55,371 nt of DNA from JANWJE01 sp044326545 (GTDB lineage Bacteria > Chlamydiota > Chlamydiia > Chlamydiales > Parachlamydiaceae), in NCBI GenBank assembly GCA_044326545.1, contig JBIRBM010000014.1, positions 1-55,371 on the forward strand. The letters run 5' to 3'. Numbering within the stretch: position 1 is the first letter of the stretch; each line of letters begins with the position of its first letter. The notes beneath the pieces are model-generated. The model made no database searches, was not told the DNA's origin, and was given only the letters and a program-made list of their open reading frames with translations. Positions 18,452 to 27,403 of the stretch are shown here, piece by piece. The translations under genes and the position numbers were made by a program.

Positions 18452-19234
18452 TTATTTGCGGATAACGGCCACGTACAATCCATTCCACCACTGTTCGGTA
18501 TCGCCGTTGAAACGGGCCGGTAAATTGATTTCATAAAGGATCGTGTAGTTGAGTGTTTCGAATCCTTCAAAAGTTCCTTCTCTCACTTGAGCCCAGTTCC
18601 AGTCATCCACAATTGCCACGAAAAGATCATCAAAGACGTCATTAAAAAATAAAAAGGCTTTAGCTAGATCTTCTTTAGTAAAGCCTCCGTCATAGAAATA
18701 AAGCGTGATTTTGTCTTTGATATATTCATTTGGATGTCTTGAGAAGCAATCTTCAGAATAAACATCATATGGCTGATCAGGGATGTGCGTCAGGCAATTT
18801 TGCTGAAACTCTAAATAGGCTCCTTCAGATTCAATCCAACTATCAATTCCAGAGGTTGATAACAGGGTGGATTGATTATTGAAAAGAGCTGAAATAAAAG
18901 TAGAGCCTTTCCAGCACCCAATTTCTAAATAATGGGTATTTTTTATAGAGCAGAGATTGTTTAAGAGGTGGCGATTTTTGGGACTGCTCATTCCATCGAT
19001 GGTTAAAACGTGAGGTGTTAGTTTAGATTGGTCCCGAGAAGCATTAGAAACCGCAAGTTGAACATTTTGAATGATCTCCTGCTCATTCATCGAAGGGGGC
19101 TGAATGGGTGAGTTTAACGAAGAGGAGCCGTTTTTAAAAATCATATGGTCTTTATAAAGAAAAGGGATATCTGCTAATAATGGCGCGCAAGTGGTGAGAA
19201 GGAATGAGAGAAGTAAAGATTTAAACTTGTTCAT
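18452..19234 (-). CDS. Secreted class I SAM-methyltransferase-like protein
   Basis: The 260-residue protein begins with a clear Sec signal peptide (MNKFKSLLLSFLLTTCAPLLA). A Rossmann-type domain follows, with the SAM motif I-like YLEIGCWKGSTFISALF near residue 105, ISGIDSW-type strand 2 (STSGIDSW) and the acidic strand 4 segment FVAIVDDWNW. It resembles the Methyltransf_24-like group. Having a SAM fold and an export signal together is odd, because SAM is cytoplasmic; the protein may act after delivery into the host, or may have lost methyl-transfer activity. The start has GGAGG four bases upstream. It is divergent from the plus-strand array of similar exported proteins that begins at 19686. 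Confidence 0.8.
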   Translation of the reverse strand: MNKFKSLLLSFLLTTCAPLLADIPFLYKDHMIFKNGSSSLNSPIQPPSMNEQEIIQNVQLAVSNASRDQSKLTPHVLTIDGMSSPKNRHLLNNLCSIKNTHYLEIGCWKGSTFISALFNNQSTLLSTSGIDSWIESEGAYLEFQQNCLTHIPDQPYDVYSEDCFSRHPNEYIKDKITLYFYDGGFTKEDLAKAFLFFNDVFDDLFVAIVDDWNWAQVREGTFEGFETLNYTILYEINLPARFNGDTEQWWNGLYVAVIRK

Positions 19235-19685
19235 AAAGCCTCCATTTGGTTCTTGAATCGCGATTCTAGGTATTTAAGACAAAAAAAGAAATCAAAAACT
19301 CACCTTATCGACTCGTGGTGGGGAAGAGGAGGTAGACACTCTGCGATTTGAAAAATGATAAAATTTTTCTTTGATGAAACTCTTTTAGTTGTTTATAGTT
19401 CTTTCTAAAATAAGAAACTGTCTTCATGTTTTTTCCTTTTTTGCAAAAAGTGGAGCCTTGCCCAAAACAGTCGAAGTCTTTTTAAGGGATTGCCATTTTT
19501 CTAAAATTAGGTAGGAATCAAGATTGTTTTCCATGCTTTTCTAGCGAATTTTGTCAATTTGGAGAACAAAAGGCAGATGCCTTGTTTCGTCTATTCTGGG
19601 GTGGTCAATCCACCTTCAACCGATAAATGTTTGCTTTGTATTGAGTGGAAAAAATCAATTTAATCACCAAAAAATGGAAAAATAA
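19235..19685. other. Divergent intergenic region
   Basis: This 451-bp, AT-rich stretch separates two divergent genes for exported proteins and must hold both promoters. It has a half-site of the palindromic repeat at 19298-19307 and a small hairpin GGTGG-TCAAT-CCACC near 19601-19615. No open frame with coding character was seen. Confidence 0.4.
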
Positions 19686-21125
19686 ATGAATGCTATCAAC
19701 ACACTCTTGATTAGATTGACTCTTCTGATTTTAATGTCATCGATCTCTTTTCTTTCAGGGAATGAAGTGAACCAAACTGAAGTGAAAAGTGAGACAAAAG
19801 ATTCTTTGACTCTGATTTATGAATCTCATGTCCAGGCTCCTTCAGATATTCATGAGCATCTTCCTGTTCTGCGGCAGCTAGCTAAAGAATGTGCCTCTGT
19901 CACAGAAATTGGGATGAAACCACTTATCTCGACTTGGGCGATTCTAAAAGGGTTATCAGAAAATGGGCAATCAATCAAACGATACCTCGGGATTGAAAGG
20001 GAGATGTTTTATGGAGGCAAGGTAGAATTAGCGGAAAAAATGTCCAAAGAAAATGGAATTGATTTTGTTTTTTGGCCTGTCAATGATCTTAGGATTATGA
20101 TTGAGCCGACTGATCTGTTGATGATTGATTCGATCCATACCTATTGTCATTTGCGCTATCAGCTAGAAAAATTCTCAAAAAATGTAAGAAAATACATCGT
20201 GATGCATGATACAAGCCCTCCTTGGGGTGAAAAAAATGATGAAAGCATTCCGATCGATTCTCGTGAATATCCGGTTTCCTATGATAGACGAAAGCAAGGG
20301 CTTTGGCCAGCGATAGAAGATTTTCTTCGGAGCCATCCTGAATGGAGTGTTGAAAAACGGCTGACGAATAATTATGGTCTGACCATTCTGAAAAGAAAAG
20401 AACCTTTGACAATCTCTCTCGAAAGAAATCCGAAAATCGAAGAAATTTTGCAGCGTCATATTGTCTTATGCACAGGGCCTGCTCTGCGCTCTCGAAAGTT
20501 ATTAATTCAGTCGACGGAACGAGACCTACAATTGATTCCTTTTAAAAAGATTTTTGTTGCGACAAATGATCAGCAAAATGTCAACGTCAAGTTTGCTGAT
20601 AAAATCCCTGTGATGATGAATTTTGAGGCAAAAGAAAAACAACTTGATTGCTTGAACAGTTTGATTCAGTCGATTAAAATGGCGGTGAATGATCCTGAAG
20701 TGTTAGATGATGATATCATTCTATTTAAACATGAAATTGTTTACATCAACGATATGCACCTTTTAAGAAAGGCAATCGGTAAATTCATTGAAGGGTATGA
20801 TATGGTCAGTAGGACGATGGTGTACCATGTAGGTCACCCTAAAGGGACTGATGTCTTTTTTGTAAAAGTCTCAGCGATCAAAGAGCTGATAAAAGACTTC
20901 CCTTTAGTGACCTCTTTTAGGCCTGATGCCCCTTTTTGTGAAAGGCTTTTTGCGGTCGATATTGCAAATCGAATCAGGAACATCTACAGTATTCCTTATC
21001 TTCATTCTAATGGGGGATTTACAGAGCTGGGGTTTTATCATATTTTTACTGGTGGCAATGAGATTCATCCTGATTGGGAAGCGCCAATATGGGATTTAAA
21101 AAATTATGATACCTTATTTGATTAG
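19686..21125 (+). CDS. Exported two-domain protein: methyltransferase-like N-domain plus unknown, glycosyltransferase-like C-domain
   Basis: The 479-residue protein has an N-terminal hydrophobic export signal (ISFLSG near 20-25). Residues about 60-230 look like a SAM-type Rossmann domain related to cephalosporin-hydroxylase-like enzymes: SVTEIGMKPLISTW, IKRYLGIER, DLLMIDSIHTYCHL and YIVMHDTSPPWGE, where the Asp and His residues could bind metal. Residues from about 255 form a second domain (HIVLCTGPALRSRKLL, then KIFVATNDQQ, then DDDIILFKHEIVYIND) with a GT-A flavour. The stretch LHSNGGFTELGFYHI is near the end. The second domain is not assigned firmly. It is the first plus-strand gene of the exported array. 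Ribosome site is weak. Confidence 0.72.
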   Translation: MNAINTLLIRLTLLILMSSISFLSGNEVNQTEVKSETKDSLTLIYESHVQAPSDIHEHLPVLRQLAKECASVTEIGMKPLISTWAILKGLSENGQSIKRYLGIEREMFYGGKVELAEKMSKENGIDFVFWPVNDLRIMIEPTDLLMIDSIHTYCHLRYQLEKFSKNVRKYIVMHDTSPPWGEKNDESIPIDSREYPVSYDRRKQGLWPAIEDFLRSHPEWSVEKRLTNNYGLTILKRKEPLTISLERNPKIEEILQRHIVLCTGPALRSRKLLIQSTERDLQLIPFKKIFVATNDQQNVNVKFADKIPVMMNFEAKEKQLDCLNSLIQSIKMAVNDPEVLDDDIILFKHEIVYINDMHLLRKAIGKFIEGYDMVSRTMVYHVGHPKGTDVFFVKVSAIKELIKDFPLVTSFRPDAPFCERLFAVDIANRIRNIYSIPYLHSNGGFTELGFYHIFTGGNEIHPDWEAPIWDLKNYDTLFD

Positions 21126-21164
21126 ATACCATGAGCAGGAGACATTTTTTTAAAAAACTCACTA

Positions 21165-21292
21165 TGATTTCTCAACCGGGTAGTCACATCGCTTCATAGG
21201 CTATATTTTTGAATATTGCGTATGAAGCGATGTGACCACCCGTTTGAAAAGAACTTGAATAAAGGTTGATTATCAATTGATGACACGCCCTA
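21165..21292. repeat. MITE-like element, copy 1 (left end missing)
   Basis: The sequence matches the reverse complement of the complete element at 40493-40647. It keeps the right terminus (CAATTGATGACACGCCC followed by TA) and the central long palindrome, where CACATCGCTTCATAGGC pairs with TATGAAGCGATGTG. The left terminal repeat is absent. It lies between two genes of the exported array. Confidence 0.7.
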
Positions 21293-21369
21293 ATTTGAGT
21301 TAAAAAAAGCAACGAGTAAAATTGAGATAGATAAATTGACCAAGCAAACTAAACAATGAGAAAAATAGC

Positions 21370-22161
21370 ATGATTCAGAAATCGACAGATCAAAAAAATG
21401 AAAAGAGAACCTCCATTTTCTGGAGATTTTTTTTTCCTCTTCGCTCTTTTTGCCCATCTCTTATTGTCTTTATTGCACTCACGCCGTTTTTTAGCCATTT
21501 TTATTTAGAGGCTGAATCCATTGAGGAGGGAAAACAACGTCTAACCGAGCTCCATTCTAAATTGCAAATAAAATATGGAAGTTTCGCCGAAGAGTATCCC
21601 GAACAACTGATGTCCGTACGTTATATTTCAAATGAGGCAAAAGTTCTTGAAATCGGTGGAAATATTGGAAGAAATAGCTGTGTGATTGGTTCTTTGCTCA
21701 AAGATTCAAAAACGTTGGTTGTGTCAGAGCCTTGCTTGCAAGATGCTGGGCGTTTGCAGGAAAATCGGGATTTAAATAAGCTCGAATTCGGCATTGAACC
21801 CGCAGCTGTCTCAAAAGTAAAACTCATTCAATCCGGTTGGAAAACAATTCCTAGCTCAGAACTTCTGCCCGGATTTTCTCAAGTCAATATTATTTCATTT
21901 AGCGAATTAGAACAAAAATATGGGATCCAGTTTGATACATTAGTTGTGGATTGCGAGGGAGCATTGTATCAAATGTTGTTAGACGATCCTAAGATGTTAG
22001 ACAATATCAAACTGATTATCATTGAAAATGATTTCGACAATATTGAAAGCATGAAATTTGTTCATGAACATTTCAAAAAACATGGTTTACAATGTGTTTA
22101 TAATGAAGCTGGCGGGTGGGGGCCATGTTATGGATGTTTTTATCAAGTGTGGAAGAAATAG
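21370..22161 (+). CDS. Exported FkbM-family methyltransferase
   Basis: A 263-residue protein whose N-terminus has a basic stretch followed by a hydrophobic segment (LIVFIALTPFFSHFYL), which would act as a signal peptide or anchor. The remainder is an FkbM-type SAM methyltransferase: VLEIGGNIGRNSCVIG is motif I, VVSEPCLQDAGRLQEN is the acidic strand 2 segment, and FDTLVVDCEGALYQML is the typical FkbM acidic strand 4. FkbM enzymes O-methylate sugars and macrolides. The position within an array of exported glycosyltransferase-like proteins suggests methylation of a glycan. It starts at ATG 21370 without a strong ribosome site. Whether it is cleaved or membrane-anchored is unclear. Confidence 0.82.
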   Translation: MIQKSTDQKNEKRTSIFWRFFFPLRSFCPSLIVFIALTPFFSHFYLEAESIEEGKQRLTELHSKLQIKYGSFAEEYPEQLMSVRYISNEAKVLEIGGNIGRNSCVIGSLLKDSKTLVVSEPCLQDAGRLQENRDLNKLEFGIEPAAVSKVKLIQSGWKTIPSSELLPGFSQVNIISFSELEQKYGIQFDTLVVDCEGALYQMLLDDPKMLDNIKLIIIENDFDNIESMKFVHEHFKKHGLQCVYNEAGGWGPCYGCFYQVWKK

Positions 22162-22472
22162 ATCGTTTAAAGAGGAGAGGTTCTTTCTGAAATAGATGTC
22201 TACTTTGGGTCTTAAGAACTCTCTTCAGATTTGTTTCCTCTTTGCACTTGTGATTTTAGATTCCCTAGGCTTGAAAAAACCGAAAGCTAAAAAACTATCA
22301 AGAGCGATTTTTACACAATATTGGGCAAATTTTTCTACTTTTATTGTCCACTTATACCGGCAAAGCGTCCTGATCATAGATGTTGAACAGGTTTTTAGGA
22401 ACTTTTGCTTCACCCCAAATCCAGTTTTGGTTTTTAAGCTGAATTAAGTAATCATTTTCAAAGAAGCAAAAA
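22162..22472. other. Intergenic region with decayed repeat sequence
   Basis: The 311-bp gap holds an open frame of 83 codons from 22196 that lacks a usable ribosome site and a recognisable product; I do not accept it as a gene. Part of the gap (about 22363-22411) resembles sequence around 40222-40270: both contain GCAAA...CTTGATCA/CTGATCA...TTGAACAG/CTGAACAG...TTTTTAG in the same order. This suggests an old dispersed element shared by the two intergenic regions. Confidence 0.35.
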
Positions 22473-24053
22473 ATGACAATTCTTCATGAGTTTAAAGTGC
22501 TGTATTTTTTTATCTTTTTTGGGATATCTGCTGCCTTAGCAATAGCAGATCCTCACAAAAGCTCTTCTCAGATCTCCAATCACGATTTGGGATTGACTCT
22601 ATTGACTTCATCAGAAAAAAATATTTTGGGGTCAGATTCTATTTTTGTAGATAAAAGTCCTCCCATCATGATTGAAAAAGTGAATAAAGTCTGTAGAACC
22701 TTCAACTTGAAAAATAAGCGTTTGAATGGGTCAGTATTTGTTTTTGGAGATGAATCGATTGATCAAAAGAATAAGAGCGAAGCCTTTTATGCAATAGTGC
22801 AGGAATTCAAAGATCCTAATGGAATTGTGATTGATTTAGGATCAAAAAATGGGCTGACGACCGTTCCTTTTTCCGCCTATTTTTACCACGTGATCGCATT
22901 AGACCCGAATAAAAAGCTGCTAGATGATCTAGAAAGAAAATTAACTGAGCTAAAACGTCAAAATGTGAGCATCTGCAATAGAAAGTTAAGTGGTATCAAT
23001 GAATTGGAAAAACTTTCAAATAATAGAAGTAACGAGTCACATCACTTTGTTCAACAGATCACGTTCAAACAATTGATTTTTGATTATGTTTATTGTCATG
23101 AAAATCTAAATGATCACATCCCAACTCTAATTAAATGTGATATTGAAGAAGAAGAAAATGTTATAGAGGATCTTTTTCATTTTGCTTACAATAATAAATG
23201 CCCTATTTACATCTCTTTCCATTTATCAAACTGGAAATCAAAAAAAATTAAAGATTTTCAGTATTTATTTGAATATTTCGATTTAGATAATGTTTCAAAC
23301 GATATTTGCAAATATATTGCTGACAATCCCGATCATTTCTTTTTATTTAAACCAAAAAAAGATGCTGGTATTTTAATTAAGAAAAATATTCCAGCTATTA
23401 TTATTGGCTACAATCAATTGACGTTTATTAAAAATATGGTCAAACAAATAGAGAAATACACTTCTGATATTATCATTATTGATAATAATAGTAGTTATCT
23501 TCCTCTATTAGAATGGTATGAAAAAGAGTATAAGTACACGCTACTGAGGCAGCCTCAAAATTTTGGTCACAAGGTTTACGAACGTGACTCAATTCAAAAA
23601 TTAGCAGGAGATGTTTACATCTTAACCGATCCCGATTTGTTATTTAATCCTGATTTGCCGGATAATTTTATTCAAGAATTGATTGAGATTAGTGATTATT
23701 TTCAATCAAAAAAAGTTGGATTTGCTCTTTTAATTGATTCGGATGAGATAAGAGAAGATGTCTGTTTTAGACAATTTACGATTAAACAATGGGAGTCTCA
23801 ATTTTGGGTCAATCAATTAAATTATTCACTTAAACCTGAATTAAAATTATTCTCTGCAGATATTGACACAACATTTTGTCTGATCAATAAAAAATTTCAA
23901 AATTTTCCTATACGCATTGCAGGCAGGTATACTTGTGTTCATATCCCTTGGCTTAAAGGCTTTCAACATTTACTAGGGGATGGCGAGTATGATAGCTATT
24001 TACAAAATAATGTATCGACCAGTTGGTTTAAATTAAAAACGAACGACAATTAA
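22473..24053 (+). CDS. Exported fusion of FkbM-type methyltransferase and GT2-like glycosyltransferase
   Basis: A 526-residue protein with an N-terminal signal peptide (LYFFIFFGISAALAIADP). Residues about 105-300 form an FkbM-like domain homologous to the next gene (VIDLGSKNGLTTVPFS as motif I; HVIALDPNKK; TLIKCDIEEEENV). The usual FkbM CDIEGGE reads CDIEEEE here, so methyl transfer may be lost. Residues from about 305 form a GT-A domain: IPAIIIGYNQLTFIKNM, IIIIDNNSSYLPLL, RQPQNFGHKVYERDS, and a metal-binding LTDPDLLFNP. The same-strand neighbour at 24072 starts 18 bases after its stop. Joining the two activities in one exported polypeptide is unusual and implies action on one glycan. DNA here is more AT-rich than in the flanks. 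Confidence 0.8.
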   Translation: MTILHEFKVLYFFIFFGISAALAIADPHKSSSQISNHDLGLTLLTSSEKNILGSDSIFVDKSPPIMIEKVNKVCRTFNLKNKRLNGSVFVFGDESIDQKNKSEAFYAIVQEFKDPNGIVIDLGSKNGLTTVPFSAYFYHVIALDPNKKLLDDLERKLTELKRQNVSICNRKLSGINELEKLSNNRSNESHHFVQQITFKQLIFDYVYCHENLNDHIPTLIKCDIEEEENVIEDLFHFAYNNKCPIYISFHLSNWKSKKIKDFQYLFEYFDLDNVSNDICKYIADNPDHFFLFKPKKDAGILIKKNIPAIIIGYNQLTFIKNMVKQIEKYTSDIIIIDNNSSYLPLLEWYEKEYKYTLLRQPQNFGHKVYERDSIQKLAGDVYILTDPDLLFNPDLPDNFIQELIEISDYFQSKKVGFALLIDSDEIREDVCFRQFTIKQWESQFWVNQLNYSLKPELKLFSADIDTTFCLINKKFQNFPIRIAGRYTCVHIPWLKGFQHLLGDGEYDSYLQNNVSTSWFKLKTNDN

Positions 24054-24071
24054 CGAGAAGAGGAAAACAAC

Positions 24072-24881
24072 ATGAGAATTTTCTGTTTGTACAATGTAAT
24101 ATTTACCTTGTTTATGTTGCTTATATGCAATCGAGGGTTGGCAGATAACTACATTATTGTGAATAAAAAAAATGTTATTCATAAATTTGTTCCATTCGAT
24201 GGACCGACCGATCATTTTACTCAAAATATTTTTTTGAATTGGGAAAATGAGACATTTGAGACATTTGATAAAGTAAAAGATAGCCAAACGGTTGCTGTTG
24301 ATCTTGGGGCGTGGATTGGGACGACATCTATCTGGCTTTCTAAAAATTTTTATCACGTGATTGCAGTAGAGCCCGATATCATCTCTTTAAAATGTCTACG
24401 AGCAAATTTAGCTGCCTCAGAATGTTCAAATGTTAGCTTATGCGATCAGCCTGTTAGTGATAAAAATCAAGTTGTTATTTTTGGACCGAGAGGAAATTTA
24501 CTTAATGAATCGATTTCTTCTATTAAAAACGATAAAACCAATCAAAAGGATTACGCAACAAATTCAATTATTTTTAAAGATCTAATCGATCAATATTTTT
24601 ATTCTAACGATAAATTAAAAGACCGCAAAATATCTTTCATCAAATGCGATATTGAAGGTGGAGAGGAAAAAATTTTAGAAGATATCCTTCAATTTGCCTA
24701 CGATAATCACTGTTCTGTTTACATGTCTTTTCACGTCTCGTGGTGGCAATCCAGAGATATCAAAGATTTTAATGATTTATTTAATTTCTTTGAAACAAGC
24801 TGTCCAATTCCCGATGTTTGTGAATTTATCAAGCAAAATCCTTTTGCCTCTGTTTTGTTTCAGCCAAAAAGCCTTAAGTGA
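24072..24881 (+). CDS. Exported FkbM-family methyltransferase
   Basis: The 269-residue protein has a signal peptide (VIFTLFMLLICNRGLADN) and one FkbM domain: VAVDLGAWIGTTSIWLS (motif I), HVIAVEPDIISLKCL (acidic strand 2), then SFIKCDIEGGEEKILED with the intact CDIEGGE core. It is clearly paralogous to the N-terminal half of the preceding 526-residue fusion, down to the shared C-terminal FHVSWW/FHLSNW and QPK/KPK ends. An AGAGG site lies upstream. The pair is probably one transcript. The likely reaction is O-methylation of a sugar hydroxyl, with acceptor unknown. Confidence 0.83.
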   Translation: MRIFCLYNVIFTLFMLLICNRGLADNYIIVNKKNVIHKFVPFDGPTDHFTQNIFLNWENETFETFDKVKDSQTVAVDLGAWIGTTSIWLSKNFYHVIAVEPDIISLKCLRANLAASECSNVSLCDQPVSDKNQVVIFGPRGNLLNESISSIKNDKTNQKDYATNSIIFKDLIDQYFYSNDKLKDRKISFIKCDIEGGEEKILEDILQFAYDNHCSVYMSFHVSWWQSRDIKDFNDLFNFFETSCPIPDVCEFIKQNPFASVLFQPKSLK

Positions 24882-25573
24882 CAATAAATGACCCAGTGTG
24901 CGAATTTTTGCAAAAAAAATCGCACATGTTAGCTCGTTATAAAATTTCAAAAGCTTAATAATTCACGATCTGAACTAGACTGTAAAAAAGGTGAGTATTT
25001 TTTCATTCACTTTAAAAAAATACTATTTGGGCTGAAGCAAAAGTTCTGGCAGTTCGCATATGGAAGCAAAAAGAGTCTATACTGATTCCGGTTGAATCCT
25101 GCAAATTTTGCCTGCGCCAAACCCTTGCGCTTAACAGATGGTTAGTGGATCAATATTATTCTCAATATTAATCTACTTACGATCTCTTAACCGCCGGAGC
25201 TTTCCCCCTGGCCAAATTCCAGCATTCAACTGGCTTGAATCTATATTTTAGGACGTAAATCGAAGTCTAATCGGGGAGATCCTCGACCGCTTATTGGGAT
25301 TTAAACTGATTGCCTCCGTTTGAACTCAGTGGCAAAGACGCGATATTGATGAATGTAGCCTCTCTGCCACTGCTTCAACCTTGAGCCTTTTGAATCAATT
25401 TAAAGCGCTATAAGCGTGCCGGATGACCCGTTAGTTTTAGTATCTGATAAACCCAATTCTTTGATTTTATTAGAGATAGGTTAGGCACAAAAAGTGTTAA
25501 AAAAAAGATTTACTTTAATTAAAGGTTTTTATTAGATTGCATTTTTTAATCCTATTTTATTCTGCCGAGGTTT
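24882..25573 (+). other. Long intergenic region with a possible decayed gene
   Basis: In this 692-bp gap, a more GC-rich block (about 25040-25450) stands out from AT-rich flanks. On the plus strand the frame from 25016 is open for about 48 codons and reads as plausible protein (WAEAKVLAVRIWKQKES, then CKFCLRQTLALNRWLVDQ). The same frame continues with interrupted but protein-like pieces (STYDLLTAGAFPLAKFQHST, LPPFELSGKDAILMNVAS), with several stops between. It may be a pseudogene or, alternatively, a structured RNA; I could not identify it. The last 120 bases are A/T-rich and probably hold the promoter of the collagen-like gene. Confidence 0.3.
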
Positions 25574-27037
25574 ATGTCTAAAAAATTTTCTGCCTTACAG
25601 TTGACTGCAATCCAATTTTTGATTGCATTACAACTCACTTCAGCAAGTGGAGCGAGTTCTTATTCTTCTGATAAAAATTTTGATGCATGGTCATCAGGAA
25701 GATCGAAAATAAACTATTCGGAAAATTATCGAGATCCGCTGAATCCAAAGAATGATTTCGCTTTTGATGATGACCAAGGAATTTTTCCTTATTTTGAAGC
25801 GAATATGAGGGCAAAAGACGATCTTTTGACAAAAAAACAGAAAAAAAAATTAGCCAAAGCTGAGTTACTCAACTCAAGAGGTCACAGGGGTCGCAGAGGA
25901 AAAGAAGGGCCTACCGGACCTACTGGTGCAGCAGGTCCAAGGGGAATACAAGGTGTCCAGGGCGTTCAAGGGATTCAGGGCGATCAAGGAGTTATGGGTC
26001 CTACAGGGAGTCCTGGTTTAGCCGATAATACCGGTGCGACCGGTCCTACGGGTGATGCAGGTCCAACAGGTGCAACGGGTCCAACAGGAGCTCCCGGTCT
26101 AGCAACAAATACGGGGGCAACAGGAGCGACCGGTTACACAGGATATACCGGGAATACCGGATCAACCGGTCCGCAGGGAGCTACAGGTCCAACAGGTTAC
26201 ACGGGTTATACGGGTTACACAGGATATACCGGTGATACCGGAGCGATAGGGGATACGGGTCCGACAGGTTATACCGGTTACACGGGTTATACTGGTTACA
26301 CAGGTAGTACAGGGCCAACAGGTTACACAGGATATACCGGTTACACCGGTTATACTGGGGATACAGGACCGACAGGTTATACGGGTTACACCGGTTATAC
26401 TGGTTACACGGGTTATACTGGTTACACAGGTAACACCGGGCCAACAGGTAACACCGGGCCAACAGGTTACACAGGATATACCGGTTACACTGGATATACT
26501 GGTTACACAGGTCCAACAGGATCAGTTGCACTTGCATATGCGATGTTTTATGCAGCAAATGATCAGACCGCTGCGGGTGAAGCAGATGGAGCTTATGGGC
26601 TGGTTGAGTTTCAGACGGGAGCTGATAATGTAAACGTTGGCGGATTTACCGGTACTATTGGAGATACAGCGAACGTGTGCATCACCTCGATTGCGGTTCC
26701 TTTGACTGGTTATTACAAGGTGACTGTTTATGTCAATCCTGGAAGTGTTGGTGGATACATTGCCTTAGTAAAGAACGGAACTGTCAGTAATGGAACTGTC
26801 GGAACCAGTAATGGAACTATTACCGGAGCTACTATTTTAGATTCAGGTGTGGCAAAAGGGGCGAGTTTTACAGCATTTAATGATACAATTGTTAGTTTAG
26901 CAGCCACTGATACGTTGTCTGTTGTTAGTCTTAACACTACCGTATTGGTTATACAATCAGATGTTACACCAACGACTGATACAAGCAACAGCGTTTCGGC
27001 CTCAATTGTCATCCAGTATTTAGGCCCATCATCATAA
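25574..27037 (+). CDS. Secreted collagen-like Gly-X-Thr repeat protein
   Basis: The 487-residue protein has a signal peptide (about 1-25), a charged segment ending in a Lys-rich helix (about 80-102), a collagen-like region at about 103-316 (about 70 Gly-X-Y triplets) and a C-terminal domain of about 170 residues rich in beta and Thr/Ser/Gly. The triplets begin as GPT/GPR/GIQ/GVQ and become almost pure GYT and GPT from about 188 onwards. Two triplets break the pattern, in GLADNTGAT and GLATNTGAT. The C-domain (YKVTVYVNP, then SVSASIVIQYLG) looks like the jelly-roll trimerisation domains of BclA-like proteins. Thr in the Y position is a known glycosylation site in BclA, and the gene sits among exported glycosyltransferases. 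GAGG lies three bases before the ATG. Confidence 0.9.
   Translation: MSKKFSALQLTAIQFLIALQLTSASGASSYSSDKNFDAWSSGRSKINYSENYRDPLNPKNDFAFDDDQGIFPYFEANMRAKDDLLTKKQKKKLAKAELLNSRGHRGRRGKEGPTGPTGAAGPRGIQGVQGVQGIQGDQGVMGPTGSPGLADNTGATGPTGDAGPTGATGPTGAPGLATNTGATGATGYTGYTGNTGSTGPQGATGPTGYTGYTGYTGYTGDTGAIGDTGPTGYTGYTGYTGYTGSTGPTGYTGYTGYTGYTGDTGPTGYTGYTGYTGYTGYTGYTGNTGPTGNTGPTGYTGYTGYTGYTGYTGPTGSVALAYAMFYAANDQTAAGEADGAYGLVEFQTGADNVNVGGFTGTIGDTANVCITSIAVPLTGYYKVTVYVNPGSVGGYIALVKNGTVSNGTVGTSNGTITGATILDSGVAKGASFTAFNDTIVSLAATDTLSVVSLNTTVLVIQSDVTPTTDTSNSVSASIVIQYLGPSS
26140..26515 (+). repeat. In-frame tandem repeats encoding Gly-Tyr-Thr / Gly-Pro-Thr
   Basis: Units of nine bases (GGT-TAT/TAC-ACN, with GGN-CCN-ACN every few units) repeat over about 375 bp. 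Neighbouring units differ mainly at third positions, which suggests repeated duplication with selection for the peptide. Copy number is likely to vary between strains by slippage or recombination. Confidence 0.85.
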
Positions 27038-27053
27038 AATAAAGATGACTAGC

Positions 27054-27085
27054 GATTGATTCTCTTTTCAAAAAGAGAATCAATC
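27054..27085. terminator. Perfect hairpin after the collagen-like gene
   Basis: GATTGATTCTCTTTT pairs perfectly with AAAAGAGAATCAATC (15-bp stem, two-base gap). It begins 17 bases after the stop codon. There is no T run directly after it, so it may act as a 3'-end stabiliser with the next hairpin as terminator. Confidence 0.55.
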
Positions 27086-27124
27086 TTGATCGGAGATTCT
27101 CGAATGAAAACATCATGAATCGTG

Positions 27125-27163
27125 AAACAACAAGGTCAGTCATCGGATCGATCTTGTTGTTTT
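27125..27163 (+). terminator. Second hairpin downstream, ends in T-rich arm
   Basis: AAACAACAAG pairs with CTTGTTGTTT around an 18-base loop, and the right arm itself ends in a short T run. It probably ends transcription from the collagen-like gene. The rest of 27038-27403 shows no gene. Confidence 0.45.
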
Positions 27164-27403
27164 CATAAAATTTTATGCATTTTTCTTCGTTCAATTGGTT
27201 CAATTCGGGCTAGAGCGCCTCTAATTTTGGTGAAAAAATCGTGATGAATCGATTCACCCTTGACAGGTTCTCTTATTTCAATCACCCTCTTTTCTCAATC
27301 AGCTCTTAAAAATAGCGTTTTGCTTCTTGCAAGCAAAATCCTCTTGGATAAAAATCACACATAAAAGATCACAAACATTTAAACACTCTACGGAATTCGC
27401 ATC

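Noticed and set aside
22196..22447. 83-codon open frame between the two FkbM genes
   Set aside because: No ribosome site at proper distance, poor composition, and overlap with sequence related to an intergenic repeat.
25085..25130. Resemblance to the 5' end of tmRNA (CTGATTCCGGTTGAATCC)
   Set aside because: No matching 3' half, no tag reading frame and no acceptor stem were found.
26140..26515. Possible CRISPR array
   Set aside because: The repeats are short, in-frame and encode Gly-X-Thr triplets; there are no unique spacers and no cas operon.
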